This document shows, in pieces, positions 44,817-58,026 of a stretch of DNA of 64,000 nucleotides. The DNA comes from Spongospora subterranea f. sp. subterranea (taxonomy: Eukaryota > Endomyxa: Phytomyxea > Phytomyxea > Plasmodiophorida). The notes beneath the pieces were generated by a model. That model saw only the letters and a program-made list of their open reading frames with translations. It was not told the origin of the DNA and made no database searches. How positions within the stretch are numbered: the stretch's first letter is position 1; the number at the start of each line of letters is the position of its first letter. The DNA lies in NCBI GenBank assembly GCA_049724395.1, contig JAUGWO010000065.1:62001-126000 (forward strand), given 5' to 3'. The position numbers and the translations under genes are program-made.

Positions 44817-46895
44817 TTACAGTGCACCGGATTCTTCAAACGCTTTGTATTCGACCTGAATCGCATTGAAGACGCGTTCGCAGATGACAAGTTTCTCTGC
44901 ACTTGTCCGATCTACTTTGTCTGGATGTACCAGAAGCATAGTTCTTCTTGTCGTTCTTTTTACGTCAGACGCAGAGACTATATCAGACAATTTCACCTGG
45001 AGGTAATCATAAACCGACAATAAGCCGTTAGAGAATTAGAATGCACTCACGACGGGAACGTTCATGTCCGACGGTAGAATCGTATGCATTGTTGACAGCA
45101 ATACACGTATCGGTTTCCTTTTCTGCCCAATACCTAACTCCCAGTTATCCAACTGAAATGATATGTTATCCTTAACTCGCTCCTTCGCATCTTGCATTTG
45201 CTCATCGGCCTGACCGTATTATATCAACAACGATGTGGGGATCAAGCAACGCTTGCAGTTTACGTTGATCTGAGCATGCAACGTCCGTACTCTGGCGTTG
45301 CGCTCCGTTTCACTTATATCAGCAGAACTTGAATTCGGAGTAGATGAATACAGAAACGCATTGGCAACTGCAGAATCGTGGCCGAAAACAAACGGAGATA
45401 TAGCGGCGTCGGTGTTGCCCGGAGACGTGAACAAATCGTCAATCGGACTTACTAAATAATCACAGTTGGATTCAAAAAAAAACCGTGAATTGCAGCCTAT
45501 TGCCTGATGAAGGATTGCTGTGTACGACGTTTTGAAACGAGATGTCAACAGGGGAGAAACTCGACGATGGTGCCGATGAATCGAATCCGAACAGCAAGTC
45601 TATGGTCTCAACAGAACCCGTTTTAGATGAACTGGGTTCTTTAGCCTGCGAATGATTATCATCAGGAAAGAAGACTCGTGTGAAAACCAACCTTGGAGCC
45701 GCTGCTCGAGAACAAGAGTTCAGAAGGTTTACCCTGCATTGTCGGAGGCAACTTCTCCTCTTCTTTGTGGATTGGAATGGGAGCATCTTCTTGCTTTTCT
45801 TCTGAAGAAGCATCAAGATCTGAGCCATCGTCCTTCACAAGCACACGCATTGAGACAAACGTTATTGGCATTGAACGGGCTTATGAAGAGCAAACCTCTG
45901 ACTCATTATCAATTTGACTATTATGGCTCGCCCCATTGGAATTATTAGTGTCAGAAGGTGTCGAAGCTAACCTAATAGTATGAGACACAATATTGGATTG
46001 AAAGAAGCGAACAAACCTGCCGCCGCCGCCGCCAGAGCAAAGTCTGGGGTGGTGCCTTTTGGAAATCTTTTCCTGTATGCTTGCACGTTCTTGTCAAGGA
46101 CTGAAACAAGGGACGAGGTTCTCGAAAAATATTCCAATTGATATTCCATTAACCGGACAAGAACTGCATCGAGGACTGTGTAACGCGACTCTAACTCTTT
46201 TTTGACAAGTTCTGAAGACAGACGTTAAACGTAATTCACAGTGACATCATCACATCCACACCTCTTAACTCAGAACGAGTGCTTTCAAATTCAGCCTGCT
46301 TTTTAGCAATTGTGGATGGGTCCTCGTTTCTCTGCGCTGATTGAGTGATTTTGGTCAGCGCTTTTTGGGCACCATTTGTTCTCTTAATCAAAACATCGAC
46401 CTGAAGTTTCCATTTGTCCAAAAGCGCAAGGACCTGAATTGCCGAGAAATCAATTCGTGATAAAACCTTTCATCAAACAAGAGCAATGAACCTCTTGGTC
46501 AAACTGAGTAGCCCATATTTCCGTTGCTAGTTTGTCCATCCCTCGTGTCGTATCAGAGAAGATAGTGATGCTTTTCTGCCTAGCTTCGGAATGTCGATAA
46601 ATGTTGAGAAAATCGAGACCCGTTTTCGCCGATTGCATGGCTGAGTTAACCATTGCTGCAGCGTATTTAGCTAAATCTGCCCGCAATTCCGTAACAACTT
46701 TTGATAACTCCAAAAGCTTCAATTTGAATCTACAGGAAAACGTGCGAAAAGGCTCAGCATTAGTCACATTTCCGACATCCGAATTTTTTCGTACGTCTCT
46801 AGCTGCGGATCATTCCGTATTTGCGGCGCTCCTGTAAGCGCTGAAGAAATGTCGATTAACTTCTTCTTCGTATTATTGAAGAAATCAAGAGTCAT
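44817..46895 (-). CDS. BAR domain plus auxilin-type J-domain protein
   Basis: Nine exons (46895-46768, 46729-46492, 46433-46262, 46211-46017, 45966-45896, 45832-45692, 45645-45264, 45209-45051, 44996-44817) give 554 residues if one surplus T is dropped from a T9 run at 45474-45482. Residues 1-225 form a helical BAR domain (EIWATQFDQEVLALLDKW, RYTVLDAVLVRLMEYQLEYF). A low-complexity acidic linker carries DLLFGFD and DDLF, like clathrin or adaptor motifs. The C-terminal 110 residues are an auxilin/Swa2 J domain: ARVRTLHAQI, VLLSTMHTILP, LLVHPDK (HPD intact) and ERVFNAI. Auxilins recruit Hsc70 to uncoat clathrin vesicles; BAR domains bind curved membranes. A split into two genes near 45880-45970 remains possible. 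The 38-bp first intron is unusually short. Confidence 0.75.
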
Positions 46896-46907
46896 CTTCT
46901 CCTAGCC

Positions 46908-48303
46908 TCACAAAGAAAAGTAAACGGTCGCTCCACGATTTACCAAGGCTCGTGCCCGGAATACTGTCGTAATATCTGCCAGCGCGTCGACAACTGTGCA
47001 GATAATGTCCCGACTGTATCTTTCGGCTGTGGATGATGGTATGGGAGGCCCCGGTCCTTGACGTGGAAGATCGCGTAACGTCAGCACGGGCGTCACGGGA
47101 ATCATTGTGAACCGTGGCTTCGTAAATAGACTGGTAGTATAACCGGACAAAGATGGTGTTACACATATCTCAAGGCTTTTGCTGTGAGAAAAACATTTCA
47201 CATATACAATTGCATTATCTATTATTTGTCAAATTATAAACTCGTCAGAGTTGGATCTGGCGGCCAACTTGGAAATCGCTTGGCAGTACTCTCGAAATTC
47301 GGGTTTGTCTCGGATCATCTTCATATAAACGTGAAGATTTTCTCTTTCCTGAATCGCGGGATTTACGGAAAGCTTTTCGCGCGCACGGACAAGAGATGTC
47401 AACCGATCTTCGCAATGCCAAATGCGTCTCAATACCGCCAGCAGGTTTTTCAAAGCAGCTGTTTCGGAATCCGCATCGAATGTGAACGCGTATTTTTTCC
47501 ATGCGGATCCTTCAACTGGAACGGCGACAATCTGGGTCAAAGGATTATCTCGAGATCACTGAATGCGCTACAGTTTCATTTACCAAATTAGGAAATTGAA
47601 ATTTAACCACTGGAACGGCTTCAGGGTTGGAACGAAGACTGATATGTACAATGTTATGAGGGGGAATTCTGAATGTCAAATGCGGATTACACCCGTCATC
47701 GCAGGTTAGCAGTAGAATTCCTGGACCAAAATCTTCCCAAACTGTGTTGAGATTTTTGTTTTGGAGATCTGATGGTGAAACTCTCAATCTCGTTGAAATA
47801 GTATTGCTTGTCGATTGTTCTGATAAATATGGGACAACACGGATGGGAAATTTCCTTCCTGATCCGAGCTCAACCGGTTCCACGTCGAATGTAGATATCA
47901 CTTGTTTTGGCTTCAACAGCAACCTACTGATTCGTATCTTCAACCCGTGCCCTTTGCCATCAGAACTGGGCCCAAAAACAGTGCTAATGTGTTTTGCAAC
48001 AGTTTTGCGGTTGCGTTCCATCTTATATTTGGCTTTTGCTCTATAAGAGCCCCCTAGTCGACGTAAACAAGTATCGACCCTCGATTTACCGCATTCAGTG
48101 TATGGTGCGTTCTCCATTTGTTGGCAACGTTCTCCGCAGGCCTGACTGGCATCTAAACCAATACAACCATCTTTGTTTCCCAACTCAGAAGTATATTCTG
48201 ATCTTTCAGGGGAGCTTGATGACGCGGCAGAACGAGGGTTTAAATCGCATAAAAAGCATTTCCAGCCATGTACAGAATCCTTTTCGCTAAAGATGAGAGA
48301 CAT
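46908..48303 (-). CDS. Unrecognised 427-residue protein
   Basis: Three exons (48303-47584, 47531-47242, 47181-46908; introns 52 and 60 bp) keep phase exactly. The first 100 residues are Ser- and Cys-rich with a CFLC pair and other Cys (CGERCQQ, YTECG), perhaps a metal-binding region. A basic patch KAKYKMERNRK follows. Residues 115-290 look like a beta-rich domain (GLKIRISRLLLKPKQVIS, FPIRVVPYLS, ILLLTCDDG, PVVKFQFPN), then helices (KNLLAVLRRIWHC, EFREYCQAISKLAARS). No family is recognised. Its stop codon is only 12 bp before the start codon of the BAR/J-domain gene on the same strand. Confidence 0.6.
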
Positions 48304-49074
48304 TATTTCAAAGCCATCTGCGATAACAGCGAAAGATTACCCGCAATAGCAATCGTAGTGGAATTTTTTGGAACACGTGACACATTGCAACTGTTGAACC
48401 GCTGTTACTGATGACAATTTGCCAGCCATAATTATTGGCGTCATGTTTCTTACGATGTTTGTGCCAAGTTGTTCAAACGTATTGCACCAGCAGGTCACCT
48501 AATATTTACTCAATGGCAGTCAGTTCGTCCGAATCTTCAGCCCTTACATGCTTTCGGTTCGACGATCTGGAAGTCATACTATCATGTAATGTGATAGCGG
48601 CACGCTGCTGTTCCCGCCATACAACTCCTCATTGACCGTTATGTTTCACAGCGTCGACTGTGTTATCGCAGAAACGCGCGTCAGTTTCATTTCGAATTGA
48701 AGAGTTCAGATCATGTTCTATGGCAAGGGCCGAGGGTGTCATCCACTGAACGCCGGGCGATCTCGCTAGTTAGATACATGGCAACAGTAAAGGAGGATAA
48801 GAATTGCAAGGTTAGCAACGAAAAAAACAAACAAACAATTTTATTATATACAGAACAACGATATGAACAAGAATGTTGTTTTTGTTCTGGCACCAGTCGG
48901 CGCGATCAGCTCAATCGTCCAACATTACCACACGTTCGAATTGAACTGTGATCATTGAGTTCTTCTTTTGAGACGGTTTTCAACCAGCAGAGCAGGATGT
49001 ACTTAGCTCATCTTGTAACAGCCCCGCCCATCTGCTCCGTGACGGCGCAACCGCCGGCGCACAACTTCAACAAC
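48304..49074. other. Divergent intergenic region
   Basis: About 770 bp between the starts of the 427-residue gene (minus) and SPT6 (plus). Short frames only. It presumably holds both promoters; no element is distinctive enough to name. Confidence 0.5.
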
Positions 49075-52000
49075 ATGAGCGGCGCCAGCGCCTATGTTGA
49101 CGTCGAGGCTGAAGTCTCCTCCGACGATGAGGATTTTCAGGTGTCAGCAGACGAGGATGTGTCAGAGGATGAAGAGGAGGAAGCCAGGCTCAATAAGGAG
49201 ATGATTGCCGATGAAGACGAAATAGAAGCGGAACGCCAGCGCGTGAGTCCAGCCGATCGACGTGTTGCCGAATCTACAGAAGATCTCGTGGATGATGATT
49301 ATCTTCTTCTTGAAGACCATCATGGTGTAAAGTTCAACAGAAAAAGAAAAGGTACCCCTTGATATCGCAAATATTCCCAGCCGACCTTAGATGATTTCAA
49401 ATTCCCTTTTTTTCCAGGGTTGGATACCGCCAATGATGGCAAACGAAAACGTCTACAAAGACAAACTGCTAGCGATGATGAGGTTGATGATGTACAAAAA
49501 CCGAAAGATGATGATGGAAATGGCGGTTATTCAGAAGATGATTATGGGCTATCTGGGGATGAGGACGACGACCAAAATGAAGACTGGCTAGTGGACGATG
49601 TTTCTGGAGCTCGTAAAAACAAGCGGCAACCTTCTGGAAAAGCTGCACAATTCGGCGAAGCGGGAGATATATTTTGGCGATATGACTGAGTTTTTAGCGT
49701 CCACCGCTGAAGTAGCCGCTGAGGAAGATAATCATACTGTTCAAACAATGGTCAGTGCTGGTATATTAATTAACTCGCTTGGAGCTTTTTATAACAGTCA
49801 GTACAGAGGAGAGAAAGTCAGATTGAACCTTCAATTGCGGCACGCCATATGGTTACTGCTGCCGATGAAGTAATTCGAAACACTGATCTCCCAGAAAGGC
49901 TTCAGAAGCGAGTATCCGAACGCCCCGCATTTGATGAAGATCCGAAAGAGCTAATGTTCCAGGAAGCAGAATGGATTCATCAATATAAGTTTCAGCAGCT
50001 GGTCGGTCGGGTTTGTTATTTGAACATGAGCTTGGTTTCATTGAATAATAGGCACCCACTACAGCTGTTCCTGTAATAATGGCTGTTCTGGAAATGATTC
50101 GATTGCATAACTTTGACGTGCCTCATATCCAACTTTATCAGAAAGATTATTATATCCCACTTCAATCTTCTGACATTTGGATAATTGATAGATGCGATAA
50201 AAAATGGGATCACATCGTGTCGAAAGAGAACATCTGTTGCCAAACAATGTATTGTTTCTTATTTTTTGCATAATGAATTTCACACTGAAATCACTTTGCA
50301 GTAGAAAAACATGCTCCCAATGAAGTCGATCTTCTTGGTCAACTGTCGTGTGCCGTCGACGAGGAAGAAATTGAAGAAGTTAGAAATTACGTCAGCTCCC
50401 GCACTGACCCAATAACCTCATCAATCAAACGGCCTCAACGGCGCAACACTTTGTCGCATTCCGCGCATGATCATCTTCTGGAACCTATTACAGAATCGAT
50501 GTTCTTAGAACCGCGGAAAGTTGGTCAAAATTTTAGGGCCAGGTTTCTGCAACACGAACCTTCTGATCCCGAACTTGCGCCTGAGCAATTAGCAGAAGGT
50601 ATTTTTTTTAACTGGGTTTTTTGTTTTGTAACGATTGCGTTGCAGGTGCAGTTTGCGAACGGTTTCCCACCCCTGCGTCTGCATTGGCAGCAGCAAGGGC
50701 CATATGTGCGGCCAACACTGCCTTGGATCCCTTCGTCCGATCTGCAATACGTGACCGGTTCATGGACATTGCTGTAATCTGCACTACGCCGACTCAAAAG
50801 GGGAAGATGGCCATCGACTGGGGTCACGAGTAATTCTTTGATTAGCAGTTTTGTGACCAAGATTAATATTATGGCGATTAGATATTTTGAGATCAAACAT
50901 CTGGTCGACAAACCGATTCGTGCGTTTTTAGTGGAAAATACGTCGCAATTTGCACTATTAACATGTGCCGAATCGGAAGGGTTTATCAAATCGACAATCC
51001 GGTTTCCGCAAATGACTGACGGTGTCAATTTGCTTGCAATGGAATTTTGCGACCTTTTTCAGTCAATGGGATTCAGCCGTATTTCGCAGCTTTGGAACGA
51101 ACAACGTCGTCTTGTCTTCGATGAAATGGTTGATCGCCATTTGTTTAAAGTTATGGAAAATGGGTCTCGCGAGAAGCTCTCTGCCGCTGCTTTAGAAGTA
51201 ATTGCTGCCCGCGCTGCGAATAAGTAAGTTTTCTTGCAGCACTGCAAAGTCAGCTTATTTATTTTTCAGGCTGTCGACATACATCAACATTTCTCCTATT
51301 TCGCGAGAAAGACAAGTTGTTTGCGCGTGTAGTGTTGGAGATCGTGGTGACCCTTCATACGTTGCCGTTATTGACCGCCAGGGGTTGCTTGTGGATCATA
51401 TCACATTGCCCAATATGAAAATGTTTGTTCGTAGATCGAACGTAAACGTCAAAGTCAATGTTCATGGTAGGTGCTGTTCTAAGATTATTTTATTTTGTTC
51501 AACCTCTGCAGATTTAAAAAGCAAAAAAGGTCAAGACGCCAGAAGATTTCGGTCATTCATTGAACGTTACTCCCCTGTTTTCGTCGCCATTTCGGCTGAT
51601 TATTTCGAGGGCTCGCGCGAATTCATGGCTGAGGTTGTTTTACTTTGGGACACAGTGACGTGTTAATTAACTGCTGTCGCACCCAGGCAAAAATTGCATT
51701 GCAAAGTCGTGCTGGTAGCATCCCAATTGAGTATGTTGATCCTGCCGCAGCTCGGATTGCGATGAATTCACGCAGAATGGTCGAAGAACTATCTGAACAT
51801 CCAACGTTGCTTCGTCAAGCTGTTGCATTGGCTAGATATGTACAAGACCCGTTGAGTGAAGTATGTGTAGAATGCTTTCTAGATTTCGTTATCAAAGTAC
51901 GCTGCTGTAGGTGTGTGCTATTGCTGCCACACATCCAGTGGATTTGATCAGTTTGCCGTTGGATCCGCTTCAAAAATGCGTCCCACGCGAGCATATGCTT

Positions 52001-54258
52001 CGCTGTCTACAGCAATGTCTTATCGATCTCGTCAACCATGTTGGGGTAGATGTAAACTTGGCTGTTTCTCAACCACATCTGCAGGGTATTGTTTGTGTCT
52101 AATCTGTCTTCCATTTCACCTTATGGTGTGTCTGTATTTGCTGTAGGGTCATTATCCTTCATTAGTGGTTTAGGTCCTCGTAAAAGCAAATTGCTTGTTG
52201 ATTTCATAAAGCGAAACGGTGCCGTATCGTCGAGAGAGGATCTACGTAAAGTGTTTGGCGACTGTGTCTGGCGAAATAGTTCTGGTTTTTTACGGATCAT
52301 TGCACCACCATTTTCACAGGTTATCAGGTGTTAATATGAACAACGCTAAAAACTAATATTCTGGTTCTAGATGCTAATTAGTCCTTTGGATGATTCAAGA
52401 ATCCATCCTGAGCATTATATGCTGTCTGATCGCGTCGTTCTCAATGCGCTTGATATTGATATTCGAAGTGACGATGCTGGCGGGGTCCGAGATGCCCTCA
52501 TTCTTCGCCTGCGCGCCCCTGCGCTTCGCTACAAACTTGATGAACTTGATCTTTATGCGTATGCACAAGCCATGGAGAAGGAAGGCGAAGGTCGGTTTAC
52601 TGAAACACTTCAGCTAATCAAATCGGAGCTCAAGGCGCCATTTACCGACAATATTAGACATCCTTTCACGTAATCCATCTCATTGTTTCAAGTTTGCCAA
52701 GGTTTATTGGTGATTTTCAGGCCTTTAACTCCCGAGATCCTGTTCCACTTGTTAACTGGAGAACAGCCTGGTGTTACCCTGTATCGTGGCCAAATTGTTG
52801 ATGTTGTTATTACGAGTTCGAATCGCAGTGGCGTTATGACACGTTTAGACTCTGGAATCCCTGCGTTTATTCCTATTTCGGCTTATCAAGACGAAATCAC
52901 GGCTCTTAAGGCAGAGCAAGGCGAAGATGCAGCGTTTAAGCAGATCCAGATGCTAACTAAACCCGTCTGTGCGTTACTGGTTCAAATAATAATTGCTTAT
53001 ATGGTGATTGTTAGGGGGTCACTATTAAAGCTCGTGTTGTATCTATTGACCTTTCCAGATTTCGAGTTGATTTAACTGCATCGGAACGAGATCTCAACGA
53101 TAAAACGTGCGTATCTATTTGAGAAACGGTCTGTGGTCATTAACGGTTGCCCAAGGTCCTGGGAGACGCCTCTCCGCAACGATATCTACAACGTGGAAGT
53201 CGTTGATGTTGATGATGGCCCCAAACCAGATACGGCCATCCTCGCCAAAGCACCTGCCCGAAAATTCATACCAAGAAACATCGATCACCCCTTGTTCTCG
53301 AATGTTGACCGTGAGAAGGCGGAATCCATGCTGAAAGATGCGGTTAGAACTCTTCTTGTTTGCTTGCTTGTTAATAGCACCTCAAGTCTTTGTCGGCAGC
53401 CTGTTGGCGATGTTGTTATTCGCCCATCTCGATTGGGTACACATCAACTGACAATCACTTGGAAAATCGCCGAAGATATCTACGTCAACATTGCCGTTGC
53501 TGAGCATGACAAGCCGCATGAAAGTCAGCAAGGCTCTCGGACGGCGCCTTTCCATTGAAGATGAACATTTTGAGGGTAAAATTTATTTTTGGCAATAATC
53601 TCCCTGCGTCAAACTGCGGTTACAGATCTTGACGAAATTTTGGCTCGGTATATTCGCCCGTTAACTAAGTTTGCTGAGACCATTGTGCAACACGGATGTT
53701 TTCGGTTCGGCTCTGAAAGCGAGATTGACCGGTTACTCATGGACGATAAAGAAGATCAGGTCTACCCGTTTTATGTATGTTTACTTTCCTCTAATTCGGT
53801 ACATCCAGCCCTCCCGAATTCCGTATTTCTTTGGATTTTCTACAGAGCACCCAGGATTGTTTGTTTTCTCCTATTTACCAAGTAAAAGGGTTCACCACGA
53901 ACTCGTCAAACTAACCCCGAAAGGATTCCGTTTCCAGAAACGTGTTTTCACCAAACCAAGCCAGATTGTGGCGTGGTTTAAGGCACAGTTTGCTAAGGTG
54001 GTAAAGGCAAGGGCAAAGAAGGTAAAAAGAGAGTTTTTAATGGTAATTGAATTTTCACCGTTAGGTTTTTAGGCCGCTGTCATTACCGAGCAACAACAAA
54101 AGGTACCAAATGACGCCAGGAGTCGGTCGCGTTGGGGTGAGGCAAAACCGTCAACCACATTTTTACGTCAAACTCGTCCTGAACCTCCGAAACGCGCTCC
54201 TCCAACATATCCTCAACATTATCAGCAGTTCCAGCGACAAGATAGACCGCGTTATTAA
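49075..54258 (+). CDS. SPT6: Transcription elongation factor and histone chaperone SPT6
   Basis: About 18 exons with short introns. The acidic N-terminus (MSGASAYVDVEAEVSSDDED) leads to IFGDMTEF, FQEAEWIHQYKF, then the core: NFDVPHIQLYQKDYYIP, KENILEKHAP, GQNFRARFLQHEP, FPTPASALAAAR, TPTQKGK, YQGF/YqgF-like (VVCACSVGDRGDPSYVAVI), the HhH motif (FISGLGPRKSKLLVDFI), S1 domain (RGQIVDVVITSSNRSGVM) and tandem SH2 (GDVVIRPSRLGTHQLTITWK, IPYFFGFSTEHPGLFVFSY), which read the phosphorylated RPB1 linker. The C-terminus is Pro- and Gln-rich. Compared with animal SPT6 the segment after KEN is shorter. Two single-base surpluses break the frame: TTTT at 49672-49675 (DIF/GDM) and AAA at 53521-53523 (before VSKALGRRLSIEDEHFEDLDEI). 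Confidence 0.95.
49672..49675 (+). other. Apparent +1 frameshift in SPT6 (T run)
   Basis: GEAGDIF lies in one frame and GDMTEFLAS in the next. Removing one T of TTTT joins them and corrects the phase of the exon; no intron fits. Confidence 0.75.
53521..53523 (+). other. Apparent +1 frameshift in SPT6 (A run)
   Basis: The SH2 strand AVAEHDKPHE and the following VSKALGRRLSIEDEHFED are in different frames. Dropping one A of AAA restores them. Confidence 0.7.
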
Positions 54259-55329
54259 ATTTGCTGTCCAACATGGCGACTTCATTATATAAATATATTC
54301 CTCAATCTCATGTACAAATACCTAGATTCAATCGTCTAATACCCCACCATCCTAAAGAGGGATTTAAACAAAGATTTGAGGACTGGGGACCGAATCGACT
54401 CCAGCGGTGAACTCGGAAGTGAACCCATGGATTCGGTTTGGTTCCATTTGGGTAAGTTATTGCCGACAGAGTTGAATTCGTCAACAACTGGTATGTACAA
54501 TGGTAGTTTTGAGAACCATGCGCTCGAAATTCAAATATCTTTAAATTTGAACGGTTCGTTTGACATTTATTGATTTAAAACTCGCAGCTTTGCCCCGCTG
54601 ACAAGGTCACCCACTCAACACCATCCGGCAATGAAGTGCTCAGCCTTCTGACTCAACGGTGAACAGTACTAAAAAATCTGCAAAACAGAATGAACTCGCA
54701 TATCCGCCATCTAAGTCCCATCCTGAGGCCCATGCGGCTGAAGACGTAAAACAGCAATATTTGCGCTGGCAATCTTCTTAGTTTACCTACAGCACGTTCG
54801 TGTGCTATTCGTGAGCCGAACTTTCTTTCAACCTTCAATCCAGTCAAAGGAGGTCACATCGGTTATGGAATGGATTTGTAATTGTTGCGATGGGAGTTTC
54901 TGGATGGCAAACTGGATTGGTAGATCGAGAGAAAGTAGATTTTCGGTGAAACGATCAACCCGTGTTGGCGAAAGTCAACCATTGGTACTCGCCCTCAAGC
55001 CCACATTAGTCGATCAGGTGCTTTTATACACTGGAGTGCATCTTGATTCCCAGCTGTTCTAGACGTGTACACAACTGTCACGGTTGCTCAAGGCCTGTCG
55101 AAATTATTCGTTCGGTTTTCGCCTCTTCTGTTTTTCGACGCGCACTAGTTCTCGGTTAAGCTGGAATGAGCAAAATGAAATGAGTTACGGAAATTGACTG
55201 GAAATTGTTGTTACAGACATACTCGGAAACGATAGTCGTCACTAAAATGTGCTGATCTCAATTCCTGTGCTCAGTTATTAATCTCTTCTAATACTCACCG
55301 TTCTGCCGAGCCGAGACATCTGTGTGTTG
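54259..55329. other. Intergenic; weak coding hints only
   Basis: About 1.07 kb between SPT6 and TMF1. Protein-like snatches occur on the plus strand (MDSVWFHLGKLLPTELNSST at 54427; NELAYPPSKSHPEAHAAEDV near 54690; EPNFLSTFNPVKGGHIGYG near 54820) with nearby splice-like signals, but I could not join them in phase. A small gene may be hidden here. Confidence 0.4.
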
Positions 55330-58026
55330 ATGTCGTTTGACTTCCAACGATGGGCGACAAAATCGTTAGCCATAGTCGAGGGGCATTTAGACCAGGCATT
55401 TGGGCTGGATAGTATTGACAATGCCGTCGCTCCAGCTTCAATCCCTACCAATACCGTACCCGTCATCCCTCAAACGGTATTCTTTTTTTCAAATTCTCTT
55501 TAGAGTGATTATATCACTTACAAATGAACCCAGACTGAAGCCAACAAAAGCCCATTGTCTCCTGTGATTGATGTTTTGTCCCGTATACCTGCTGAAACCG
55601 TTGTTGAGGAAGCTCAACCTGCCAAACAATCCTCTCCAGCCCGTTGTTTAAGTTCAACAGAGAAATCATATGAACCTGCTCTCGCCTCTGTTATAGCAAC
55701 AGATGAATCGCAAAGCCCCAAGTCTCTGTAGCAATTCTGTTGCGCAGGCGCGAAGCTCAGCTGTCTGATCTTAGTACCCAGCTAGCCCAATTTCATGACG
55801 ACAAGGTTCAATTTAACCACTTCGCTGATTTTATGATAACAGATTTTTAGGGGGATTTGGAAGCGAAACTCAGACAAGCATCTCGAATTGAGGCTGAATT
55901 GAGACAATCTCTGGAACAAACCAAAAAATCATTGTCAGATCAACTGCAAAAAAAACAAGACCAGATTGATGAGATTTTGAAAGAAGGAGAGCAGTGGTCA
56001 CTGAAGCAGCTCAAATTGGAGACTATCACTAAGGGTCTCCGGAAACAGCTTCAGGAGCGACAGACCGACATCGACACCATCAAAGCGGACCTCGAACTAA
56101 AAACAGCCACATTGAATGATGCAGCTGCTAATCGTTTATCTCAAGAACAAGCAGAACAAAGTATAGTTGGTTTAGGTATGAAGTACTTTCGAACTAATAC
56201 TCTCCAGAGCTGTTAGAACGCATTGCATTGTTGACGAGCCAGTACGGAGAGGTAAAATCTGAGCTGGATCGTATCAATCGAGAGTCGACGCAACTTGATG
56301 TGGAGAGAAGCGGATCGGTCGCAGTTGTAGAACGCTTAGAAGCAAAGCTCAAGGCGCTAGAGGTTAAATATAGCCTGGAATGCCAGACAAGAAAGTTTAT
56401 ATCGTTTAGGTTGAAGCTGCACATTGGAAGATTGCTTATGATGAACAAAGTGAACTACATGCTCGCCTTTCGGTCATGCAAGATCAGGTTTTTCACTCCT
56501 TCAGATTTGTTTAACGACCGCTTACATTCTCCGTCTGACAGTTGAAAGAAGCCACGGTTCGTGAAGAGAGTCTTGTAAGAAATATTAGCGAGCTAACGTT
56601 AGAGTTGGAAACGCTTCGCGGTCAATCCCAGGGTGATCGGAATTCGTTGCGAATGCAGCTTCATGAAGTATGTCTGGTCATTCGCATCCACTGACAGGTC
56701 ATATGAGCTTTTTCAGGTCCGAGGGCAGCTGCAAGAAGCGCAGCTTAGGGCTGAACAAGTTCAAAGCGAAATCCCTTCAGCCACGCGTCCACTCCTGAAG
56801 CAGGTACGAAATACCTAACTTGTATCACGTCGTCTCATGATTTATATTGACAATCAAGATTGAAACGTTTCAAAAATCGCTCAAATCTCGTACTGAATCG
56901 TGGGAGTCGCGTGAGCAATTTCTTATTGCACAGGTTGCCGATGCCGAGAAGCTACGATCTGAGTACCAGCAAGCGAAAGCATCGCTGGAAATTGCCCATA
57001 AACAGCTTTGTGAAAATTTTCAGGCACTTCAAGTAGTCTTTTACTATCCCTGCCATATTGGCGCCACATCACTCAACTCGGATTCAGGTGGAAGCCCGTG
57101 ACGTTGCCAATGATCGCTCTGATGCGCTTTCAAAGCTTGAGGCGGCACATGCTCGTCTTGAATCTATAATTCGCGACACCCAAAAAAAAGATCTGCATAT
57201 CGATTCTCTAAATAAGCAGGTCCAGTCCTTGGTTGACCAACGAACATTAGACGAATCAAGGCTCAGAGACGAAGTATATTTTGTTGCGATATGTTTCAAC
57301 TCAAAGCTTACATTCGTCATACAGGTTGAAGCAGCGAACTCCATAAATTCCGAACTGCGGGAGGAACTGGAAAATTCAAGACAAGCGTTTCGGGATTTGG
57401 AAACTTCATTTTCCCATCGAAACGACCTGGGTTGCAACTCGTTCTCTCTTATTCGCTTTCTGCTAAGAAATAATACATAGGTAAAACTGCACGTGAAAGT
57501 CTCCAGTTGCATAGCAGGCGGCCAAGTAATTCAAGCGACCCAAGCAATAATGGTTTCGCCCCTTTCCCCAAAGCCATCAACGGTACGATTGTCATGTATA
57601 AAGGAATATCACATCGCCAATTTCCTTCAGGACCCATGAACGCCATGGATCTTCATCAACGTTTGCGGCGACAGGAGGCAGAACTGCAATCTCTTAGAGA
57701 TCGCCTCCTCACAATCGAATCCGACCGCGACAAGTTAATGGATCAGCTTGTTTCAGAATCGATAAAAAGCGCCAGTTTCGCTGAGGAATCTCAAACTCTC
57801 CAGAAGCAGCATGACGATCTGTTGATTAGGCATGACATTGCCCTTCATATTATTGGCGAGAAAACCGATCAGGTTTGTTACTGTTTGTGCCCGAGTTCCA
57901 TATTTGTTCATTGCGATTCTCTAGGTGGATGAGTTGCAGGCCGACCTAACTGAATCAAGGGGAATATTCAAAGAACAAATTTCTAGCCTCGTTGATCAAG
58001 TAGAGCGCCTCAGAAATAGACAATAA
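55330..58026 (+). CDS. Golgin of the TMF1/SGM1 family
   Basis: About twelve exons. The start MSFDFQRWATKSLAIVEGHL resembles the TMF1 N-terminus. A Ser/Pro-rich segment (PLSPVIDVLSRIPAET) follows, then a long coiled coil: QDQIDEILKEGEQWSLKQLK and TKGLRKQLQER fit the TMF DNA-binding-like block, and the C-terminus (LLIRHDIALHIIGEKTDQ, VDELQADLTESRGIFKEQIS) fits the TATA-binding/Rab6-binding block. These proteins tether vesicles at the Golgi via Rab6/Ypt6. The exon junction at 55722-55747 needs an improbably short 26-bp intron, so the model is uncertain there. The other introns are normal. Confidence 0.85.
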
